Source of the DNA: Thalassospira sp. MCCC 1A01428
GTDB taxonomy: Bacteria; Pseudomonadota; Alphaproteobacteria; Rhodospirillales; Thalassospiraceae
Length of the DNA: 64,000 bases
Direction of reading: 5' to 3'
NCBI RefSeq assembly: GCF_002115825.1
Contig: NZ_JFJZ01000011.1
Span: forward strand, 1-64,000
In this document: positions 15,001 through 26,176 of the stretch, piece after piece
How the letters are laid out: every line of letters begins with the position of its first letter
How positions within the stretch are numbered: position 1 is the first letter of the stretch
Program-made: the position numbers and the translations under genes
The notes under the pieces: model-generated
What the model was told of the DNA's origin: nothing
The model's database searches: none
The model's input: the letters and a program-made list of their open reading frames with translations, nothing else

Positions 15001-18000
15001 CACCACCGGAAAGAGTATCATCGCCGTCCCCGGCAGTAAGGGTATCCTCGCCTGCGCCCCCCAAAAGCACGTCATTCCCACTGCCACCATCAAGAAGATC
15101 CGCACCCTCTCCGCCCGATACAATGTCATTGCCATCACCGCCGGTGATCGTATCGTTTCCGGCGTTACCGCTTAAATTATCGGCACCGGCACCACCGCCA
15201 ATCAGGTCGTTACCATCGCCACCCGAAACAATATCGTTGCCGTCCCCGCCATCAATTGTGTCATTGCCGCCAAACCCGTCAATGGTGTCGTTCCCGGCCA
15301 GGCCATCAATCACATCACTGCGATTGGTTCCTTGCAATATATCTGCATCAGGCGTGCCTTCCAGCGACCGTACACCGGCAAAATTCCGGTAGGTAAGGTC
15401 ATCCGGGCTTACATTTTCCAGCGTAATAACACTATCGCCAACAGTAATGGTGGCAAAACCCTGGGCGTTTTCACCAATCAGCGGGGCCACATCGGCAAAC
15501 AGTTCCAGCCCGTCAATGCCCTGAATATCAAGGATGTCACTGGTCGGGTCAAAATCGGTAATCAAGTCGTTACCGCTGGCGCTGGAAACCACAAAGCTGT
15601 CTGCCCCGGCACCGCCCGACAACACATCATCGCCTGCCCCGCCATCAATCGTGTCATTCCCGGCACCGGCACGGATGGTGTCGGCGGCATCGCTACCCGT
15701 CAGGGTATCGGCACCCGCCGAACCTTCATATTGCTCGAACCCGGAAAAGCTGGTGGTGGAATCGCCAATGGTGGCCGTGCCGCTACCGATATCAAGGGTG
15801 ACACCGCCAGTGTTATCGCCAAAGGACAGGGTATCGGTGCCGCTGCCACCTTCAAGCACGTCCGCCCCGGTGCTGGCGAAAACGGTATCGTTACCCGCAC
15901 CGGCATCGATATTATTATCACTGCCGTTGCCATGGATAATGTCGTTACCGGCACCAGCAATAACATTTTCCACCGATTGCAACGTGTCATTGCCTTCGCC
16001 GGTCGCCGTGCCATTTGCCAGGTTAATCGACAAGTCAGCGTTGTTAGCCGAATAATCTGCAGTATCGGTGCCGGCACCACCAATCAGCGTATCATCACCT
16101 CCGGCCCCCACCAGCACATCGTTACCGGCACCACCATTTAGAATATTCGCGCCATTATCGCCCGAAATATGGTCATCCCCGGCCGAACCGGTAACATTTT
16201 CAATGTTTGAAAGGGTCTGGCTACCTGATGCAAGGTCGGCATGGCCTGCGGCAAGATCAACCTGAACAGCACCGTCATTTGCGTAGCTAACGGTATCGCT
16301 GCCATCGCCACCGTCAAGGATATCATCGCCACCCCCGCCAGCCAATGTATCGTCACCAGCACCGGTTTGCAGGTGGTTATTGGCGGCATCGCCCTTTACA
16401 ACATCGTTGCCACTGCCAGTAAGGATGTTTTCAACGCTGCTAACACCGTCAATTTCACCGGTCGATGTGTCGGCGGCAGTGCCATTGGCAAGGTCAACAT
16501 TCTGTGCGGTGTCGCGCGCGCTTAAATCAAGGGTATCGGTGCCACTGCCACCAATATAGGTGTCATTTCCTGCTTCACCGACAAAACTGTCATCCCCTGC
16601 ACCGCCATCCAGCACATCATTGCCACCGCCGCCGGTGATCACGTCATTGCCAGCACCGCCCTCAAGCCGGTTTACCCCGCCATCGCCATTCAAGGTGTCG
16701 TTATAATCTGATCCGATAACGTTTTCGATCCGGTCCAGAACATCATTGCCCGCAGCACCGGTGGCCGTTCCTGCCGCCAGATCAACATTTACACTGCCGG
16801 CGGCATCCGAATAGTCAACGGTATCAATGCCTTCTTCGCCGCGCAGGGTATCATCCCCCGCGCCACCATTTAAAACGTCGTTACCATCACCGCCCGACAG
16901 AACGTCATTACCCGCGCCACCCTGCAGGGTATCGTCGCCATCAAACCCGTAAATGGCATCATCGCCACTGGTACCGGCAACCGAATCATCGGCATCATCG
17001 GCAAAAATGCGGCCAAAACCACGGAAATTATCCTGCGTTAACGACGACGCATCGACATTTTCCAATGTCAACGATCCGTCATCCCCAAAATCAATAATGG
17101 TATTGCCGTTGCCGTCATCGCTCATCATGCTCTGAAGCGTGGCAAAATCAGGCACGGCCAAACGCGACAAATCAATAATATCGGCACCGGTTTCAAAATC
17201 GGTAACAATATCGTTGCCAAAACCTTCGGTCAGTTGAATATCGTCAACACCCGCCCCGCCTGTCAGGGTGTCATCGCCAGCGCCGCCTGTCAGGGTGTCA
17301 ATGCCATCACCGCCCGACAAAACGTTATTGCCGTCATCACCGGTCAAATGATCGTCAAAGGATGACCCTTCAACATTTTCAACCATCTGAACAATGTCAT
17401 TCCCGGCACCACCCGTCGCGGTTTCATTGGCAAGGTCAACCCGCACACCCCCAATGGCATCGCCATAATCGGCGGTATCCGTGCCTTCACCACCCTGCAA
17501 CTGGTCATCACCCAGGCCACCGCGCAAATAATCGTCACCAGCGCCGCCCTGCACAACATCATTGCCATCGCCGCCAATCAGGCTGTCATTGCCCGAACCG
17601 CCTTGCACAATGTCATTGCCCGTGCCGCCATCCAGCAAATCATCGCCGTCCCCCCCCTGCAACACGTCATCACCGGAATCACCGGTCAGGGAATCATTTC
17701 CGGCACCGCCTTGCAAAATGTCGGCGCCATTGCCGCCATCAAGCACGTCATCGCCGTCGCCCCCCTGCAAGGTATCATTGCCATCAGCCCCGGCCAGCGT
17801 ATCGGCCCCGGCACTGCCATGCACAATGTCACGACCAGCCGTTGGAACATTATCACTCGGCGTGGTGCCATCAGTTCCATTGTCGCCGTCGCTGCCATCT
17901 TCGCCGGTTTCATCGGTTTCACTGGCATCACTGTTGCCACCCGTCGTGTCATCCCCCGATGACCCGCTGGTGTCGTCGCTGCCGTTACCACCCGACGCGT

Positions 18001-21000
18001 CACCATCGCCATTCGTCACACCATCGGTGCCACCGTCTGTCGATCCGTCGCCGGTTGGAGTCTCGCCAGATGTATCCCCCGATCCATCTGTTGAACCGGC
18101 ATCACCGGAGCCTGTGTTGTCACCGGATCCATCATCCGCATCCTTATCCGTGCCAGTATCAGCGTTGCCGTTACCGGTTTCACCCGCGCTGTTATCGCCA
18201 CCGGTCGTGTCATCCCCCGATGACCCGTTGGTGTCGTCGCTGCCGTTACCACCCGCCGTGTCACCATCGCCATTCGTCGCACCATCGGTGCCATCGTCTG
18301 TCGATCCGTCGCCGGTTGCTGCCTCGCCAGATGTATCCCCCGATCCATCGGTTGAACTGGCATCACCCGAACCTGTGTTGGCACCAGATCCGTCATTCGC
18401 ATCCGTACCCGTGCCGCCGTTGCCGGTTTCACCCGTACTGGTATCGCCACCCGTCGTGTCATCCCCCGATGACCCGTTGGTGTCGTCGCTGCCGTTATCC
18501 CCCGCCGTGTCACTATCGCCATTCGTCACACCATCGGTGCCACCGTCTGTCGATCCGTCGCCGGTTGCTGCCTCGCCAGATGTATCCCCCGATCCATCGG
18601 TTGAACCGGCATCACCGGAGCCTGTGTTGGCACCGGATCCGTCATTCGCATCCTTGCCCGTGCCAGCATCGGTGTCGCCGTTACCAGTTTCACCCGCACT
18701 GTTATCGCCACCCGTCGTGTCATCCCCTGATGACCCGCTGGTGTCTTCGCTGTCGTTACCCCCCGCCGTGTCACCATCGCCATTCGTCGCACCATCGGTG
18801 CCACCGTCTGTCGATCCGTCGCCGGTTGCTGCCTCGCCAGATGTATCCCCCGATCCATCGGTTGAACTGGCATCACCCGAACCTGTGTTGGCACCAGATC
18901 CGTCATTCGCATCCGTACCCGTGCCGCCGTTGCCGGTTTCACCCGTACTGGTATCGCCACCCGTCGTGTCATCCCCCGATGACCCGTTGGTGTCGTCGCT
19001 GCCGTTATCCCCCGCCGTGTCACTATCGCCATTCGTCACACCATCGGTGCCACCGTCTGTCGATCCGTCGCCGGTTGCTGCCTCGCCAGATGTATCCCCC
19101 GATCCATCGGTTGAACCGGCATCACCCGAACCTGTGTTGGCACCAGATCCGTCATTCGCATCCGTACCCGTGCCGCCGTTGCCGGTTTCACCCGTACTGG
19201 TATCGCCACCCGTCGTGTCATCCCCCGATGACCCGTTGGTGTCGTCGCTGCCGTTATCCCCCGCCGTGTCACTATCGCCATTCGTCACACCATCGGTGCC
19301 ACCGTCTGTCGATCCGTCGCCGGTTGCTGCCTCGCCAGATGTATCCCCCGATCCATCGGTTGAACCGGCATCACCCGAACCTGTGTTGGCACCAGATCCG
19401 TCATTCGCATCCGTACCCGTGCCGCCGTTGCCGGTTTCACCCGTACTGGTATCGCCACCCGTCGTGTCATCCCCCGATGACCCGTTGGTGTCGTCGCTGC
19501 CGTTATCCCCCGCCGTGTCACTATCGCCATTCGTCACACCATCGGTGCCACCGTCTGTCGATCCGTCGCCGGTTGCTGCCTCGCCAGATGTATCCCCCGA
19601 TCCATCGGTTGAACCTACGTCACCGGAACCGTCATTCTCCCCGGACCCGCCATTCGTATCCGGGCCAGAGCCAGCACCGGTGTCGCCGTTACCGGTTTCA
19701 CCCGCACTGTTACCGCCACCTGTCGTGTCATCCCCCGATGCCCCGCTGGTGTCATTGCTGCCGTTATCCCCCGCCGTGTCACCATCGCCATTCGTCGCAC
19801 CATTGGTGCCATCGTCTGTCGATCCGTCGCCGGTTGATGCCTCGCCAGATGTATCCCCTGAGCCATCCGTTGAACCGGCATCACTGGAACCTGTATTCTC
19901 CCCGGACCCGCCATTCGTATCCGGGCCAGAGCCAGCACCGGTGTCGCCGTTACCGGTTTCACCCGCACTGTTACCGCCACCTGTCGTGTCATCCCCCGAT
20001 GCCCCGCTGGTGTCATTGCTGCCGTTATCCCCCGCCGTGTCACCATCGCCATTCGTCGCACCATTGGTGCCATCGTCTGTCGATCCGTCGCCGGTTGATG
20101 CCTCGCCAGATGTATCCCCTGAGCCATCCGTTGAACCGGCATCACTGGAACCTGTATTCTCCCCGGACCCGCCATTCGTATCCGGGCCAGAGCCAGCACC
20201 GGTGTCGCCGTTACCGGTTTCACCCGCACTGTTACCGCCACCTGTCGTGTCATCCCCCGATGCCCCGCTGGTGTCATTGCTGCCGTTATCCCCCGCCGTG
20301 TCACCATCGCCATTCGTCGCACCATTGGTGCCATCGTCTGTCGATCCGTCGCCGGTTGATGCCTCGCCAGATGTATCCCCTGAGCCATCCGTTGAACCGG
20401 CATCACTGGAACCTGTATTCTCCCCGGACCCGCCATTCGTATCCGGGCCAGAGCCAGCACCGGTGTCGCCGTTGCCGGTTTCACCTGTACTGGTATCGCC
20501 ACCCGTCGTGCCGTCCCCCGATGCCCCGCTGGTGTCGTTGCTACCGTTATCACCCGCCGTTTCATCACCGCCATTTGTGGCACCATCGGTGCCACCATCT
20601 GTTGATCCGTCGCCGGTTGCTGCCTCGCCAGATGTATCTCCCGAACCATCTGTTGAACCGGCATCACCGGAACCTGTGTTGTCACCGGATCCGTCATTCG
20701 CATCCGTACCCGTGCCCGTGCCAGCATCGGTGTCGCCATTGCCGGTTTCACCTGTACTGGTATCACCACCCGTCGTGTCATCCCCCGATGACCCGCCGGT
20801 GTCGTTGCTACCGCCACCCCCGACCGGTTCACCATCCGTTGCACCATTGGTGCTTTCGTTGGCAGATCCGCTATCGGTTTCGCTGTTGCCCGACGTATCA
20901 GCCGGTTCATCCGCCGGGGTTACATCGGTATTATTAGTAATTTCGCCCTGACCGGAACGCACATCCACCACAACGCCGCCCTCGGCATCGCTGTAATCAA

Positions 21001-21964
21001 TGGTATTGTTGCCGTCGCCGCCGATGATCTGATCGTTGCCACCGCCTGGGGAAAATGTATCGTCCCCGCCTGCGCCATACAGGATGTTGTCGCTGGCGTC
21101 GCCGCGCAGCGTATCGTTGCCATTTGATCCGGCAACATTGTCGATATTGGAAAAAGAAACCGTATCGCGGCCATTGGAACTGCTGGCAGTACTTGCCCCC
21201 AGATCAACATCAACACCGTCAAGCTGGCCCCAATAGGACAGGCTGTCATTGCCATCGCCACCGTCGATAACATCATTGCCGCCCCCGCCGCTGATCGCAT
21301 CATCGCCCGATGTTCCGGCGATCACGTCATCATCGGCACTGCCTTCGATGTAATTGAGGGATGAAAGATCAGGCAGGGTAATCGTGCTGCCATCGGCCAG
21401 ACCGACGGTGTCACCAGCATCAACAATCGACACGGCTTGCAGGTCGGCAAGTGTCAGGTTTTGCAACACCAGCACATCGCCATTATCGAACGTAATAATG
21501 ACATTTCCGGCGTCTTCATGGGCAAGGCTGATCAGATCCTGAACTGTTTTAACGCCCGCCCCCCCCAGCGACAGGGAATCTTGCGACGGGTCAAAATCGC
21601 TAATCGTGGTTTGCCCAAAACCCTGCTGCAAAACAAAAAGGTCGCGGCCATGCCCGCCGGTCAAATGGTCGTTGCCTTCACCGGCCACCAGCGTATCGTT
21701 GCCCGCCCCGCCATCAAGGCTAAGCGTTGAGCCATCGGCAATCAGCACATCGTTATAGGCGCTGCCAATAACATTTTGAATGTTGGTAAAAACCTGGGTC
21801 GCAATTGATTGCGGCACCTGTGCAGGAGACGCCCCGGCATTTCTGGAATCCACTGTGGCGCCATCACCCGCTGCGGAACCATTTTCCGTGCGTGTATCAA
21901 GCACATCTTCCAAGCTGGGGTCGGTAAAACCCGTGCCATCATCCTGATTGGCTGCCGCTGTCAA
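1..21964 (-). CDS. Giant RTX-type calcium-binding repeat protein, type I secretion substrate (C-terminus outside window)
   Basis: One frame is open from a TTG start to the left window edge, at least 7,321 codons. The start is preceded by AGGGAG and by an in-frame TAG, so no longer start is possible. The N-terminus ([20 protein letters not shown]) leads into RTX nonapeptides of the GGxGxDxLxG type, for example [15 protein letters not shown]. Residues about 345-1350 are a low-complexity Ser/Thr/Gly/Asp region of tandem repeats. From about residue 1400 onward hundreds of nonapeptides alternate with IENVxGSxxxDxLxG segments and with FxxGxDxIDLS hinge modules. Such repeats bind calcium and fold after export in known RTX proteins. 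The upstream ABC and HlyD genes on the same strand make type I secretion the natural route. The biological role (adhesin, surface layer, other) cannot be read from the repeats. No catalytic domain was recognised in the part seen. Confidence 0.93.
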   Translation of the reverse strand, partial: MTAAANQDDGTGFTDPSLEDVLDTRTENGSAAGDGATVDSRNAGASPAQVPQSIATQVFTNIQNVIGSAYNDVLIADGSTLSLDGGAGNDTLVAGEGNDHLTGGHGRDLFVLQQGFGQTTISDFDPSQDSLSLGGAGVKTVQDLISLAHEDAGNVIITFDNGDVLVLQNLTLADLQAVSIVDAGDTVGLADGSTITLPDLSSLNYIEGSADDDVIAGTSGDDAISGGGGNDVIDGGDGNDSLSYWGQLDGVDVDLGASTASSSNGRDTVSFSNIDNVAGSNGNDTLRGDASDNILYGAGGDDTFSPGGGNDQIIGGDGNNTIDYSDAEGGVVVDVRSGQGEITNNTDVTPADEPADTSGNSETDSGSANESTNGATDGEPVGGGGSNDTGGSSGDDTTGGDTSTGETGNGDTDAGTGTGTDANDGSGDNTGSGDAGSTDGSGDTSGEAATGDGSTDGGTDGATNGGDETAGDNGSNDTSGASGDGTTGGDTSTGETGNGDTGAGSGPDTNGGSGENTGSSDAGSTDGSGDTSGEASTGDGSTDDGTNGATNGDGDTAGDNGSNDTSGASGDDTTGGGNSAGETGNGDTGAGSGPDTNGGSGENTGSSDAGSTDGSGDTSGEASTGDGSTDDGTNGATNGDGDTAGDNGSNDTSGASGDDTTGGGNSAGETGNGDTGAGSGPDTNGGSGENTGSSDAGSTDGSGDTSGEASTGDGSTDDGTNGATNGDGDTAGDNGSNDTSGASGDDTTGGGNSAGETGNGDTGAGSGPDTNGGSGENDGSGDVGSTDGSGDTSGEAATGDGSTDGGTDGVTNGDSDTAGDNGSDDTNGSSGDDTTGGDTSTGETGNGGTGTDANDGSGANTGSGDAGSTDGSGDTSGEAATGDGSTDGGTDGVTNGDSDTAGDNGSDDTNGSSGDDTTGGDTSTGETGNGGTGTDANDGSGANTGSGDAGSTDGSGDTSGEAATGDGSTDGGTDGVTNGDSDTAGDNGSDDTNGSSGDDTTGGDTSTGETGNGGTGTDANDGSGANTGSGDASSTDGSGDTSGEAATGDGSTDGGTDGATNGDGDTAGGNDSEDTSGSSGDDTTGGDNSAGETGNGDTDAGTGKDANDGSGANTGSGDAGSTDGSGDTSGEAATGDGSTDGGTDGVTNGDSDTAGDNGSDDTNGSSGDDTTGGDTSTGETGNGGTGTDANDGSGANTGSGDASSTDGSGDTSGEAATGDGSTDDGTDGATNGDGDTAGGNGSDDTNGSSGDDTTGGDNSAGETGNGNADTGTDKDADDGSGDNTGSGDAGSTDGSGDTSGETPTGDGSTDGGTDGVTNGDGDASGGNGSDDTSGSSGDDTTGGNSDASETDETGEDGSDGDNGTDGTTPSDNVPTAGRDIVHGSAGADTLAGADGNDTLQGGDGDDVLDGGNGADILQGGAGNDSLTGDSGDDVLQGGDGDDLLDGGTGNDIVQGGSGNDSLIGGDGNDVVQGGAGDDYLRGGLGDDQLQGGEGTDTADYGDAIGGVRVDLANETATGGAGNDIVQMVENVEGSSFDDHLTGDDGNNVLSGGDGIDTLTGGAGDDTLTGGAGVDDIQLTEGFGNDIVTDFETGADIIDLSRLAVPDFATLQSMMSDDGNGNTIIDFGDDGSLTLENVDASSLTQDNFRGFGRIFADDADDSVAGTSGDDAIYGFDGDDTLQGGAGNDVLSGGDGNDVLNGGAGDDTLRGEEGIDTVDYSDAAGSVNVDLAAGTATGAAGNDVLDRIENVIGSDYNDTLNGDGGVNRLEGGAGNDVITGGGGNDVLDGGAGDDSFVGEAGNDTYIGGSGTDTLDLSARDTAQNVDLANGTAADTSTGEIDGVSSVENILTGSGNDVVKGDAANNHLQTGAGDDTLAGGGGDDILDGGDGSDTVSYANDGAVQVDLAAGHADLASGSQTLSNIENVTGSAGDDHISGDNGANILNGGAGNDVLVGAGGDDTLIGGAGTDTADYSANNADLSINLANGTATGEGNDTLQSVENVIAGAGNDIIHGNGSDNNIDAGAGNDTVFASTGADVLEGGSGTDTLSFGDNTGGVTLDIGSGTATIGDSTTSFSGFEQYEGSAGADTLTGSDAADTIRAGAGNDTIDGGAGDDVLSGGAGADSFVVSSASGNDLITDFDPTSDILDIQGIDGLELFADVAPLIGENAQGFATITVGDSVITLENVSPDDLTYRNFAGVRSLEGTPDADILQGTNRSDVIDGLAGNDTIDGFGGNDTIDGGDGNDIVSGGDGNDLIGGGAGADNLSGNAGNDTITGGDGNDIVSGGEGADLLDGGSGNDVLLGGAGEDTLTAGDGDDTLSGGAGNDVLEGGEGTDTASYGDATGGVNADLSQGTAIGAAGNDSLNGIENLEGSNFNDVLAGDAGDNTLSGNGGNDILHGGAGDDLLRGGAGNDTADYSDADGAVTVDLAAGTAEGAAGSDILQGIENVTGGVGDDTLLGNDSSNTLSGGAGNDVLSGGGGTDTLLGGAGDDILNGGAGNDVLTGGGGADQFVFGADQGNDTITDFDPAADFIDLSGFDVPNWEALRLAIGSNDAGDAVIRLNGQELTLTGVSPDALTAANFNDISSLGATENADRITGTDFAEMIDGLAGDDVISGGGGDDVILAGAGNDTLIGGAGDDSLDGGAGRDMADYADTRGVVVDLENGIATQSGGETDHLTSIEDINGSGFADTLIGDAADNSLSGNGGNDVLAGAGGDDVLSGGAGADSLDGGTGNDILDGGADNDLISGGAGDDIIAGGDGDDLLRGGSGDDTIDGGAGNDTVAFDDVTGGVNADLTTGQATGIDGSDSLANIENLTGSDFDDVLSGDGQANILQGGAGNDVLSGLDGDDTLVGGLGDDTISGGEGNDTVSYADAGTNGVTVDLSQGTATGAAGNDQLDGIENITGSDGDDILAGDDGINRISGGAGNDTLRGGAGDDTLSGGEGADLYKVAAGDGHDLVTDFNVATDRIDVGELDIDTYGRLRENMTVDANGNLVVDLGDGTSMTLQGVGLDDISAANFVGIHDITGTSGDDILIGTSADDTMSGLEGNDTIIGLDGNDYLLGGDGNDQLTGGMGSDYIDGGAGTDTVHFDDATGTVNVDLSEGTATGAAGSDTLANIENVVGGSGNDILRGDGANNILDGGIGNDTLAGGLGDDTLFGGSGTDTADYSTASGAVNVDLEHLTAIGAAGNDSLVDIENINGSQFADTLAGSSVDNVLIGGAGDDSFIGSEGNDTLRGDSGIDTVSYVNANGAMTINLAQGSAIGMGSDRLDSIENASGSQYGDTIVGSSLANTLSGLAGNDTISGGGGDDTLLGGAGDDLLDGGSGSDVIDGGDGVDTVSYASELGNAVSVNLATGVGITSSGTDSLTNIENVIGSARDDIIGGNDAINTLVGGAGNDTFLGSAGDDVLQGGVGSDTVDFSNVGAAVTVDLADGTATGDLGNQTLESIENVTGTNFDDHLSGSSVDNIMRGGAGNDTINALGGNDTVSGGAGDDVIDAGAGNDVVSGGAGNDILAGGAGTDTLDYSEATGDVTIDLAQGVASGADGNDTVSGFENVTGSAFNDTIFGNSANNVLTGGAGDDTLTGGEGNDILDGGAGDDHFLGEAGDDVYIGGAGQDVLDYSTANGGLTIDVGAATASGGDIGQDRFSGIEEVVGSDYADTLTGSNDADILHAGAGNDTILGGDGDDSLFGDAGDDYIRGGAGADVIDGGDGIDTVSYDTATSGVNANLMTGKVSGGDADTLTNVENITGSGSDDVLTGDDGNNILNGAAGNDVLAGGAGNDVLLGGTGDDTLSGGAGVDTLDGGAGIDTVDTSAQGGDQVVDLAQGTVTINGETDSLVNIENITTGAGNDIITGDAGANIIMAGAGDDQIDGGAGIDTASYRNVDGSVTVDMAAGTVSGSGAGTDTLTNVEIVEGTDSADSFIGSSGSDTFVGGAGNDWFDAGSGNDRLTLGAGNDTVVFNPGDGNDTITDFQASGDVIDLTAFNIGGYDALKSMFGTDANGNLTISLNGTDSITLLNVNPANLSVDNFKGVDAQLGTENADELTGTSGNDIINALDGDDTVSAGLGDDRVIGGAGNDTLDGGSGDDTLIGGQGRDDLRGGDGVDTADYSNEGSGISADLSQNTVIGGDGDDTLDGIENVTGTLFDDVLRGDNGNNVLTGLSGDDIFEGGEGDDTLLGGDGNDTVDYSSAATGTHIDLENGTATGQGTDSLNSIENVIGSDFNDVIKGSAANNTVAAGGGNDAIDTGAGDDVIDAGSGADDINAGAGNDTILGGSGDDAIDAGEGNDTLRGGEGDDVLQGNAGQDWIYGDAGDDIIDGGDGNHDVADYSEVDGPVVVDLVNQYASGAAGNDIVRNIEHVIGTDYADTLIGSDGVSTLDGGSGNDTLMGGASDDVIITGDGDDMVVVKPGGGSDNVTDFDPEHDKIDLSAYGIETYEDLSDRMFNDASGNVVISLAPGESLTLEGVDINDLGPGNFYGYVTIEGTENDDILNGSQLDDEINALDGNDIIDGKNGDDVINAGAGDDTLIGGAGDDTLRGGDGNDTVDYGDTNTGVTVDLGAGTATGAAGNDVLDSIENATGGNGNDVLIGDENVNILDGGAGDDTILGAGGDDTLIGGIGNDTLSYEDANGGVDVDLASGTAGGAAGNDVISGFENVEGSAFDDTITGNAQDNIISGGAGDDVLAGGAGNDTVLGGEGNDTLQAGAGNDTLAGGAGTDMADYSDRDTSVTVDLADGTAQSAQGNDSLIDIEGVTGGAGNDTLAGSDGDNILVGGAGDDSLFGRDGNDTLAGGLGADLIDGGAGDDVLHFETDSIADTSDTTDNVGSPTSAGTGEIADISGKNLSSDSFVGGSGVDTLVAGDGDDAIILDHDHANGGADQPSLVDIENIQAGGGDDVVDLTSEKFSYGDVTIDGGDGNDTLWANDGNDVISGGAGDDNIRAGAGNDTIDGGDGNDVIDGGAGADTLLGGAGDDSLSGGADADTLSGGDGNDVLDGGAGNDVIDGGDGVDTLLGGAGDDSLSGGADADTLFGGSGNDVLDGGTGNDVIDGGAGADTLLGGAGDDSLSGGADADTLSGGDGNDVLDGGAGNDVIDGGAGDDVVRAGAGDDVLLGGAGTDTLDLAGANGAQIDLANGTATSDATGTDSIDGFENVIGTEGDDTVIGNDEANLIDTGAGNDTISAGAGDDHVIAGSGDDTVAMDAGNDTLEGGDGTDTLDLSGMTGGVDVDLAAGTASGEQTGSDIINGFENITGSGANDQLTGDTGANTIDGGAGNDMIAGGAGDDVLIGGAGNDIIDAGLGNDVVSGGSGNDTFVFADGTDHDVVTDFTPGQDVISLPDSNITTWTDLQPLLGSNDAGDAVINLPQGGTVTLQGVAVDQLGPDQFDGVQNVGTPGDDTLTGTDGDDNFDTIGGNDTVSVGAGNDTVAGGTGNDTIDGGSGDDVLDGGDDDDHLSGGTGTDTLSGGAGDDVLQFEGDRQGQTGDQTDHAGSPGMPGTGAIADLDGKGLSNDSFDGGSGTDTLLGTSGDDAIILDGDHAGGSDAPALSDIEVIDAGDGNDVVDLTSGKYAYGDTTLDGGAGDDTLWANAGNDTLLGGAGNDALNGGAGNDVVDGGAGNDTLVASSGNDTLVGGDGTDTLDMASANGATVNLATGTASSGATGTDQLSGIENVSGSAGNDTLTGNDGANSLAGLAGNDVIDGGAGNDVIDAGAGDDTVVAGAGDDLLIGGDGTDTLDMTGAGQAHVDLSAGTATGDASGTDTLSGFENVIGSAGDDTIAGSEGDNVINADAGNDSVAAGAGNDTVDGGAGNDILDGGAGDDLLSGNDGNDSLLGGLGNDTLLGGAGNDVLDGGAGNDQLSGGDGADTLSGGDGNDILDGGTGDDQLSGGDGVDTLSGGAGDDVLDGGAGNDLISGGDGADTLLGGVGDDSLSGGAGNDVINAGAGNDIIDGGAGSDTLVFADGTDHDVVNGFTVGEDVISLPDVNVSSWTLLQPYLGENDNGDAVITLPQGGTITLTGVALADLNADAFDGVENVATDGDDTLGGGDGDDTIDAGAGNDTLTGGDGNDTLGGGAGDDSLDGGAGDDSLGGGDGADTLGGGDGNDTIDGGSGDDVISGGDGEDTLGGGEGRDTVLGGAGNDTLHFEADQTGTTTDSTNNVGSPGVAGTGDVASLNGAGLSDDVFDGGDGIDTLQGTNGKDAVILDDNHASTSTGTPGIVDVEVINTGAGDDVVDLTSTRFGYGDVTVDGGSGDDTLWTSQGNDTIVAGDGNDAVHGGAGNDDISGGAGNDRLDGGTGDDVIDGGTGNDTLAGGDGNDSLAGGEGNDTLDGGAGNDSLSGGAGNDVIADGAGNDIVSAGDGNDTLLAGAGDDVLAGDGGFDTLDMSQAQSGATVNLQDGTAVSAQTGHDTLSGIENVTGGSGRDFITGNDVGNRLDGGAGHDVVTGGAGADHLLGGSGNDVLDGAAGNDSIDAGTGDDWVYAGAGDDILNGDAGIDTLDMSRAIGAVTVDLAAGTASSGSTGNDTVSGFENVVGGASNDTLLGSNGDNSLAGGAGNDLLDGGIGDDTLTGGAGNDVFRFADGVDDDVVTDFTHGQDTISLPDSGYISWTQLREQMVDDGHGNTIINLPAGGTVTLQGVPLGTLGADDFVGVADGGTAYDDNLAGGEGDDEIDGLDGNDTIAGGAGDDTLSGDGGNDTLSGGTGDDTVLGGDGNDSLGGDAGNDTLAGGAGDDSLAGGAGDDSLAGGNGNDTLGGGDGTDQLDGGAGDDVLQFNADDQADAGTTTQNEGSPGVSGTGDVADIGNHAISADSFIGGDGNDTLQLSDGNDALVLDGGKLGLGGEGTTETRSFGLTNQSTPDQVQSAWSGAGLYAYDFGVSVTDENGKLNLGAGTDTISYDGNGIGNNGGSPASSQINHNGQTGQSESIVVDLGADSVRATIQVSNMLKGESGGETGSWQAFDADGNLVATGDLNADTIDYTSGDVGTAEISVLDASGNPVSFRYLSFAAEPYGNGAQGSDSSDYFLRSIRFDAVTEAPAGAQIDGIETIAAGNGNDVVDLTSDHLTYGDVVIDGGNGNDTLWANAGNDTLLGGNGFDNLYGGAGNDTLDGGSGNDMLDGASGNDYLIGGVGADTLRGGLGDDTIYGGGDVDTVLFDDAISGVNVDLSANTATGGAGNDVLQYVENVVGSDFNDTINGNASANVLNGGAGDDTLSGGAGNDTLIGGEGRDTADYSTSGSGVTVNLASGSAQVGAGETDRLSSIEDVIGSSKDDVLTGNAGDNLLDGGAGNDTLSGGDGADTLLGGAGNDTLKGGDGADSLSGDAGNDTLDGGAGN
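6753..7157 (-). repeat. Three in-frame 135-bp tandem repeats inside the RTX region
   Basis: Units begin at 6753, 6888 and 7023 and are nearly identical; the third diverges towards its end. Each encodes 45 residues, which is five RTX nonapeptides, so the duplication unit respects the beta-roll periodicity. It is part of the giant RTX gene. Confidence 0.8.
17930..20860 (-). repeat. About twelve in-frame tandem repeats of 249-267 bp inside the giant RTX gene
   Basis: Each unit encodes 83-89 residues rich in Gly, Ser, Thr, Asp and Glu, with recurring motifs such as [17 protein letters not shown] and [14 protein letters not shown] count eleven full units and one partial. Two unit types are almost identical at the DNA level: 249-bp spacing (for example start points 18931, 19180, 19429) and 261-bp spacing (19636, 19897, 20158, 20419). 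All unit lengths are multiples of three, so copy-number change would keep the frame. Near identity points to recent amplification or gene conversion. The segment lacks nonapeptide spacing and is probably a flexible acidic linker. Confidence 0.9.
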
Positions 21965-22034
21965 TTTCGTAACTCCCTACATGGGACCACCCGGCACCCC
22001 TGCCGGAAAAAAGTCACAACTTCCCATATACGAC

Positions 22035-22063
22035 AGTATATTTCAGCGACCCGCCAGCGGCAA
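22035..22063 (-). promoter_or_regulatory. Candidate sigma-70 promoter of the giant RTX gene
   Basis: On the minus strand TTGCCG (22058-22063) is followed after exactly 17 bp by TATACT (22035-22040). This matches the -35 and -10 consensus in 4 of 6 and 5 of 6 positions. It would start transcription near 22028, giving a leader of roughly 65 nt before the TTG start. It lies in the 257-bp gap between the hlyD-type gene and the RTX gene, so the substrate may be transcribed separately from its exporter. Sequence match only. Confidence 0.45.
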
Positions 22064-22221
22064 CAGCAGAAACGCCCGAAAACCATATGTTTCGGCCTTT
22101 TTCACCCTACGTCCCGGTAACGGGGCAGCAAAGCAAAAGAAATGTCAGATTGTGTCAGAATATAGCGCTGTTGCTTCGGTTTTTCAGGCCGAAAATACGC
22201 GACTCGGCCAGATAAACCGGC

Positions 22222-23526
22222 CTATTCCTCGCGGAAGGCACGCTGGAAACTATCCGTGATCGGTTCAAACAAATAGGCCAGAATGGTTCGCGCACCTGTC
22301 ACAATCTCAAGTTGTGCTGCCATACCGGGAGACAGGATCATACCTTCATGTTCAGCCAGACTATCGGCATCAATTTCCACCATCGCCCGGAAATAAGGGC
22401 GTCCATCCCCGTCGCTCAACCGGTCCGGCGATACATCAACCACCTCGCCTTTAACGGGTGCAAACCAGCGCTGACTAAAAGCTGTCACACGGATATTCAC
22501 CAGCAAGCCCGGCGACACCACATCGATGTCATTGGGTGAAATTCGCCCTTCAATTACCAGCCGGTCATTATGGGGCACAATCTCCAGAATTGGCGCACCT
22601 GGCGGTATCACGCCGCCCACCGTGGTAAATTTCAGGCTGGTTACTGTCCCTTCGGTCGGGGCGACGATTTTGGACCGCGCCAAAATATCCTCGGCCGAGC
22701 GCAACCGTTCCGTCAGGTCCGATAAATCCGCCTGCACATCACGCAGTTCGGTGTTTACCGTTTCCAAATGATCACGGCTTAGCTGCGCCTGGCTGGCACG
22801 CACCTGTTGTATCTGTTGTTCGATCCGGGCGATATCAGCTGAATATCGACCAATATTGCCCAGATTATCCACCAGTCGGCTTTCAAGCTGCAATAACCGG
22901 GTGCGCCGGGCATAGCCCTTTTCCACCATCGGCTTTACCATCGCCAACTCTTCCTTAACGATGCCAACCTGCTGTTGCGACGCAATCTTTTGTTCATTCG
23001 TTGCCGAAATTTCACGGCGCAGCTCTTTTATGCGTTCATCATAAAGCTGCACCTCACCGCGAAAGGCACTGGTTCGGCTGTCAAACAGGTCTTTTTGCGC
23101 CATCACAAGGTCTTTGTGGGCGGCGGGATTTAAATCAGACGGCCAAACCACATGGTCCATCCCCTGCCGTTCCGCATTCAGACGGGCCTGGGTCGCCAGC
23201 GCATTTAAATGCCGTTTATACAGCAAATCATAACTGGCCCGCGCCCTGGTATCATCCAGTTCGATCAGCGTTTGCCCCGGTGCGACCCGCGCACCATTTC
23301 GCACCAGAATATTGCGAATTATTCCGCCTTCCAGATGCTGCACGGTTTGTCGCCCGGAAAAGGGCGAAACCACCCCGCTGGCAATGGCCGCAGAATTAAT
23401 ACGCGCAGTTGCCGCCCATAAAAAAACCGACCCAAACCCCAGAATCAAAATCATCAAACCAAGGCGGACCAGCGGTTTTACATCGGTATCAAGGGTCCGA
23501 ACCGACGGAAGCTCGACACCGTTCAT
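22222..23526 (-). CDS. HlyD-family type I secretion membrane fusion protein
   Basis: A 434-residue periplasmic adaptor that links an inner-membrane ABC exporter to a TolC-like outer-membrane channel. It has one membrane helix near residues 18-42 (LVRLGLMILILGFGSVFLW) and then a biotinyl-lipoyl half-motif (VQHLEGGIIRNILVRNGARV, about residues 61-80). A long charged, Gln-rich stretch at about 95-290 has coiled-coil character. It is followed by the second lipoyl half (IVAPTEGTVTSL) and a C-terminal beta-barrel region (VIEGRISPNDIDVV). This order is standard for HlyD/PrtE/LapC proteins. Its ATG overlaps the stop of the ABC gene by 4 nt, so the two are translationally coupled. No outer-membrane TolC partner is present in the window. 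Confidence 0.95.
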   Translation of the reverse strand: MNGVELPSVRTLDTDVKPLVRLGLMILILGFGSVFLWAATARINSAAIASGVVSPFSGRQTVQHLEGGIIRNILVRNGARVAPGQTLIELDDTRARASYDLLYKRHLNALATQARLNAERQGMDHVVWPSDLNPAAHKDLVMAQKDLFDSRTSAFRGEVQLYDERIKELRREISATNEQKIASQQQVGIVKEELAMVKPMVEKGYARRTRLLQLESRLVDNLGNIGRYSADIARIEQQIQQVRASQAQLSRDHLETVNTELRDVQADLSDLTERLRSAEDILARSKIVAPTEGTVTSLKFTTVGGVIPPGAPILEIVPHNDRLVIEGRISPNDIDVVSPGLLVNIRVTAFSQRWFAPVKGEVVDVSPDRLSDGDGRPYFRAMVEIDADSLAEHEGMILSPGMAAQLEIVTGARTILAYLFEPITDSFQRAFREE

Positions 23527-25922
23527 CGACCGCCCCCTTGCCTGCGCCCGGCCGATCCTTCAACCACGCGCAATTGCGGGCGCCCATCCAGCCCGGTTTT
23601 TACCCGTGGCGTGCGTTGTTCACGCGGTTCACCAGGCGCTGCTGCGGAAACACGTGTGTTTCCATCATCCGCCCCACCCTGATCCGCTTGCTGGCGGGCA
23701 ACCTGGCGGGCGGTTTTTTCGCGGCTCAGACGGGCATCTGCAGCATCTTTTTGTGCCTTGCGGGCCGCGGCCTGTTTGCGGCGTGCCACGTCCTTTGGCC
23801 CCTCGCCACGGTCCAGCCCTTCGTCCTTGCGCGTGGGCGGCGCAAGGGGCCGCGTTACCTTCATTGTGCCATTTGCCGTGCTGCGCAGGGCCCGTTGTTC
23901 GCCCCCCTGCCCAGCAGCTGCCACGGCCCGCACGGTGCTGCGGGCCGTGCCATCATCCGTCATTCCCGCATCAGGGTTGCGGCGGCGGGCGGCATCGGGG
24001 TTAGGAACGGCGCGTTTTTGCGGGGTAATGCGCATCTGGTTATCGTCCCCCACATTGCCCTGCCTGCCTGCCCCCGTGGCCGTTTTCGCAGAAGACAGCG
24101 CATCCGGCCGCGGCGGCACTTGTGCCGAGGACGGCAAGGCCGCAACCGACGCCGGTGCAGGAGGAGGCGGAGTTTGCATACGATTTACATTTACCGGCAC
24201 CACACGAATTTGCCCGCCAGAAAGCGCAATAATCGCATCTGCGCGTTTTAAAACTTCGCGTTCATGACTAACAATGAAGGCGGTAATCCCCGCACGGCGG
24301 ACGATATCGACCAGATTGGTCACATATTCCATCCGCCCTTCATCAAGGGCGGTTGTCGGTTCATCAAGCAACAATAATCTTGGCTTGCCATACAGGGCCG
24401 CCGCCAGGGCAACAAGCTGGCGTTGCCCGCCCGAAAGATTGGTACCGCCCCGGTCCAGTTTGGTGTCATAACCATCAGGTAAATCAAGAATAAATTTATG
24501 CGCCCCGGCCAATTCCGCCGCCTGCACAATCTCGCGCGGGTCGGCCGAGCCCAGCCGGGCAATATTTTCAGCGATTGTACCGGGAAACAAAAACGGGTTT
24601 TGTGCCAGATAGCCAATTTGCGGGCCGATCTGGGCACGATCCAGTTTTGATGCTTCGACCTCATCAAGTTTGATCGATCCCGAAGCGGGCGACCAAATCC
24701 CCATCAGCAGCTTTAACAGGGCGGTTTTACCCACTCCGTTAAACCCGGCAATGCTTACAACCTGCCCCGCGCCAACCTTGAACGAAAACCCTTTAAACAA
24801 CACATTTCGGCTGCCGGGCGGGGCAAAAACCAGCCGATCTACCGAAACGGCCATGCCTTTGGCCTTTAATGCCGGCGCGGCAAGGCGGGGTTTGCGGTCC
24901 AGCAAAATGCGGTTTAGCCGCTCAAACGAATTACGTGCCGATGTCCAGGACCGCCACGCCGCCACCGCCCCGTCAAACGGCGCCAGGCCGCGCATGCCCA
25001 AAATCATCGATGCCACCATAATGCCGATTGTGATGCTTTCGCTTAGCACCAGATAAGCCCCGGTGCCGATAAACATCACCTGCATCGACAGGCGCACAAA
25101 ATGCGACAAGGTCGTCGATGTGCCAACCCGGCGGCTGGTTTGGCCTTCCCAATACAGCGCATCGGACTGGTCCGCCTGCCAGCGCGCGCGGGCCGCAGGC
25201 GTCATGCCCATGGCTTCCATTGCCTCGGCATTGCGAACATAGGTTTCTTCCTGGGCAATGCCGCGATTTTGCGATTGTTCGGATCGATCTACCGAAATTC
25301 GCGCCGCAGCCTCGTTGGCCACCGCAATCAAAATCAGGATCACCGCACCGCCAAGCGCAACCATGCCCAGACGGATATCAAAAATGAAAACCACGCCAAT
25401 ATAAACCGGTGCCCACATGAAATCGATCAGGGCAAACGGGCCAGACCCGGTTAAAAACCCGCGCAAGCCATAAAGGTCACGTAAGGGGCGCTGCCGGTTG
25501 GGCGCGCCGCGCGATGCCTGTTCCACCACATGGGCAAACAAATCGCCGCCCAAACCAAGGTCAAGCCCCGTGCCCACCCGGATCAAAACCCGGGATCGCA
25601 ATTGCTCCATCGCGGCGATAAACACCAGCACAATGGCAATGCCAAGGGTCAACAAAAACAGGGTATCAAAACTGCGCGAGGACAAAACCCGGTCAAAGAC
25701 CTGCATCGAATAAATCGGGATCACCATATTCAGCAAATTGATGACCATGCTGAATCCGCCCACAATACCGATCGACCGCCAGAACATCCGTTCAAGCGGG
25801 GTGCGGTCACCTTCGCGGTTACGTCCGGCCAATATGCCGGAGCGGGCTTTGTTCGGCTGGGCCATCCTGATCCCGTAAATATCGTCGCCGCGTGCCTGCG
25901 GCCTGTCCCCACCAGCAATCAT
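23523..25922 (-). CDS. Type I secretion ABC exporter (permease-ATPase) with a long C-terminal extension
   Basis: A 799-residue half-transporter of the PrtD/HlyB class. It has no C39 peptidase domain: the N-terminus is short and leads straight into a six-helix transmembrane domain (about residues 55-320). The nucleotide-binding domain carries Walker A GFNGVGKT (about 389-396), the signature NLSGGQRQ (about 494), Walker B LLLLDEPTT and the switch VSHERE. The canonical protein ends near residue 581. Residues 582-799 are a low-complexity Pro/Ala/Arg/Gln/Lys tail, which is unusual for this family. The gene starts the exporter-adaptor-substrate series. The start is uncertain: ATG at 25922 gives an extra 19 residues over an in-frame ATG at 25865, and neither has a strong ribosome binding site. 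Confidence 0.93.
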   Translation of the reverse strand: MIAGGDRPQARGDDIYGIRMAQPNKARSGILAGRNREGDRTPLERMFWRSIGIVGGFSMVINLLNMVIPIYSMQVFDRVLSSRSFDTLFLLTLGIAIVLVFIAAMEQLRSRVLIRVGTGLDLGLGGDLFAHVVEQASRGAPNRQRPLRDLYGLRGFLTGSGPFALIDFMWAPVYIGVVFIFDIRLGMVALGGAVILILIAVANEAAARISVDRSEQSQNRGIAQEETYVRNAEAMEAMGMTPAARARWQADQSDALYWEGQTSRRVGTSTTLSHFVRLSMQVMFIGTGAYLVLSESITIGIMVASMILGMRGLAPFDGAVAAWRSWTSARNSFERLNRILLDRKPRLAAPALKAKGMAVSVDRLVFAPPGSRNVLFKGFSFKVGAGQVVSIAGFNGVGKTALLKLLMGIWSPASGSIKLDEVEASKLDRAQIGPQIGYLAQNPFLFPGTIAENIARLGSADPREIVQAAELAGAHKFILDLPDGYDTKLDRGGTNLSGGQRQLVALAAALYGKPRLLLLDEPTTALDEGRMEYVTNLVDIVRRAGITAFIVSHEREVLKRADAIIALSGGQIRVVPVNVNRMQTPPPPAPASVAALPSSAQVPPRPDALSSAKTATGAGRQGNVGDDNQMRITPQKRAVPNPDAARRRNPDAGMTDDGTARSTVRAVAAAGQGGEQRALRSTANGTMKVTRPLAPPTRKDEGLDRGEGPKDVARRKQAAARKAQKDAADARLSREKTARQVARQQADQGGADDGNTRVSAAAPGEPREQRTPRVKTGLDGRPQLRVVEGSAGRRQGGGR

Positions 25923-26176
25923 CCCGTCGCATCACACGGCAGGACAACCTATCTGGTTGCATTAGTCCTCTACGACTATTCTAGTCAAACTTAATAAAGA
26001 TGCGTTAACGAAATCATTGGTTTTGGGCCAATGCTTCATCAATTACCTGAATTTACAGCCCTTCTTTTGTGATCTGGCGCACCATTCCTGATCACACCAC
26101 AGTCAAAACCCTTGCAACGGGCCTCGATCTATCCAATTTTCGTTTTTTTAATTCTAAAAACAGTTGCGAGTCCCCA

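Noticed and set aside
17362-20951. Two plus-strand open frames of over 1,100 codons (Pro/Ser-rich and His/Arg/Cys-rich) opposite the RTX repeats
   Set aside because: They are the antisense of Gly/Asp/Ser codons in the real minus-strand frame. Stops are rare in the antisense of such GC-rich repeats, and the frames have no start signals or family similarity. The same holds for all plus-strand frames between 1 and 21.9 kb.
21840-21880. A SAAG sequence near the RTX N-terminus, resembling the LapG-type protease site of LapA adhesins
   Set aside because: Only about 30 residues precede it, too few for a retention module, and no lapD or lapG gene is in the window.
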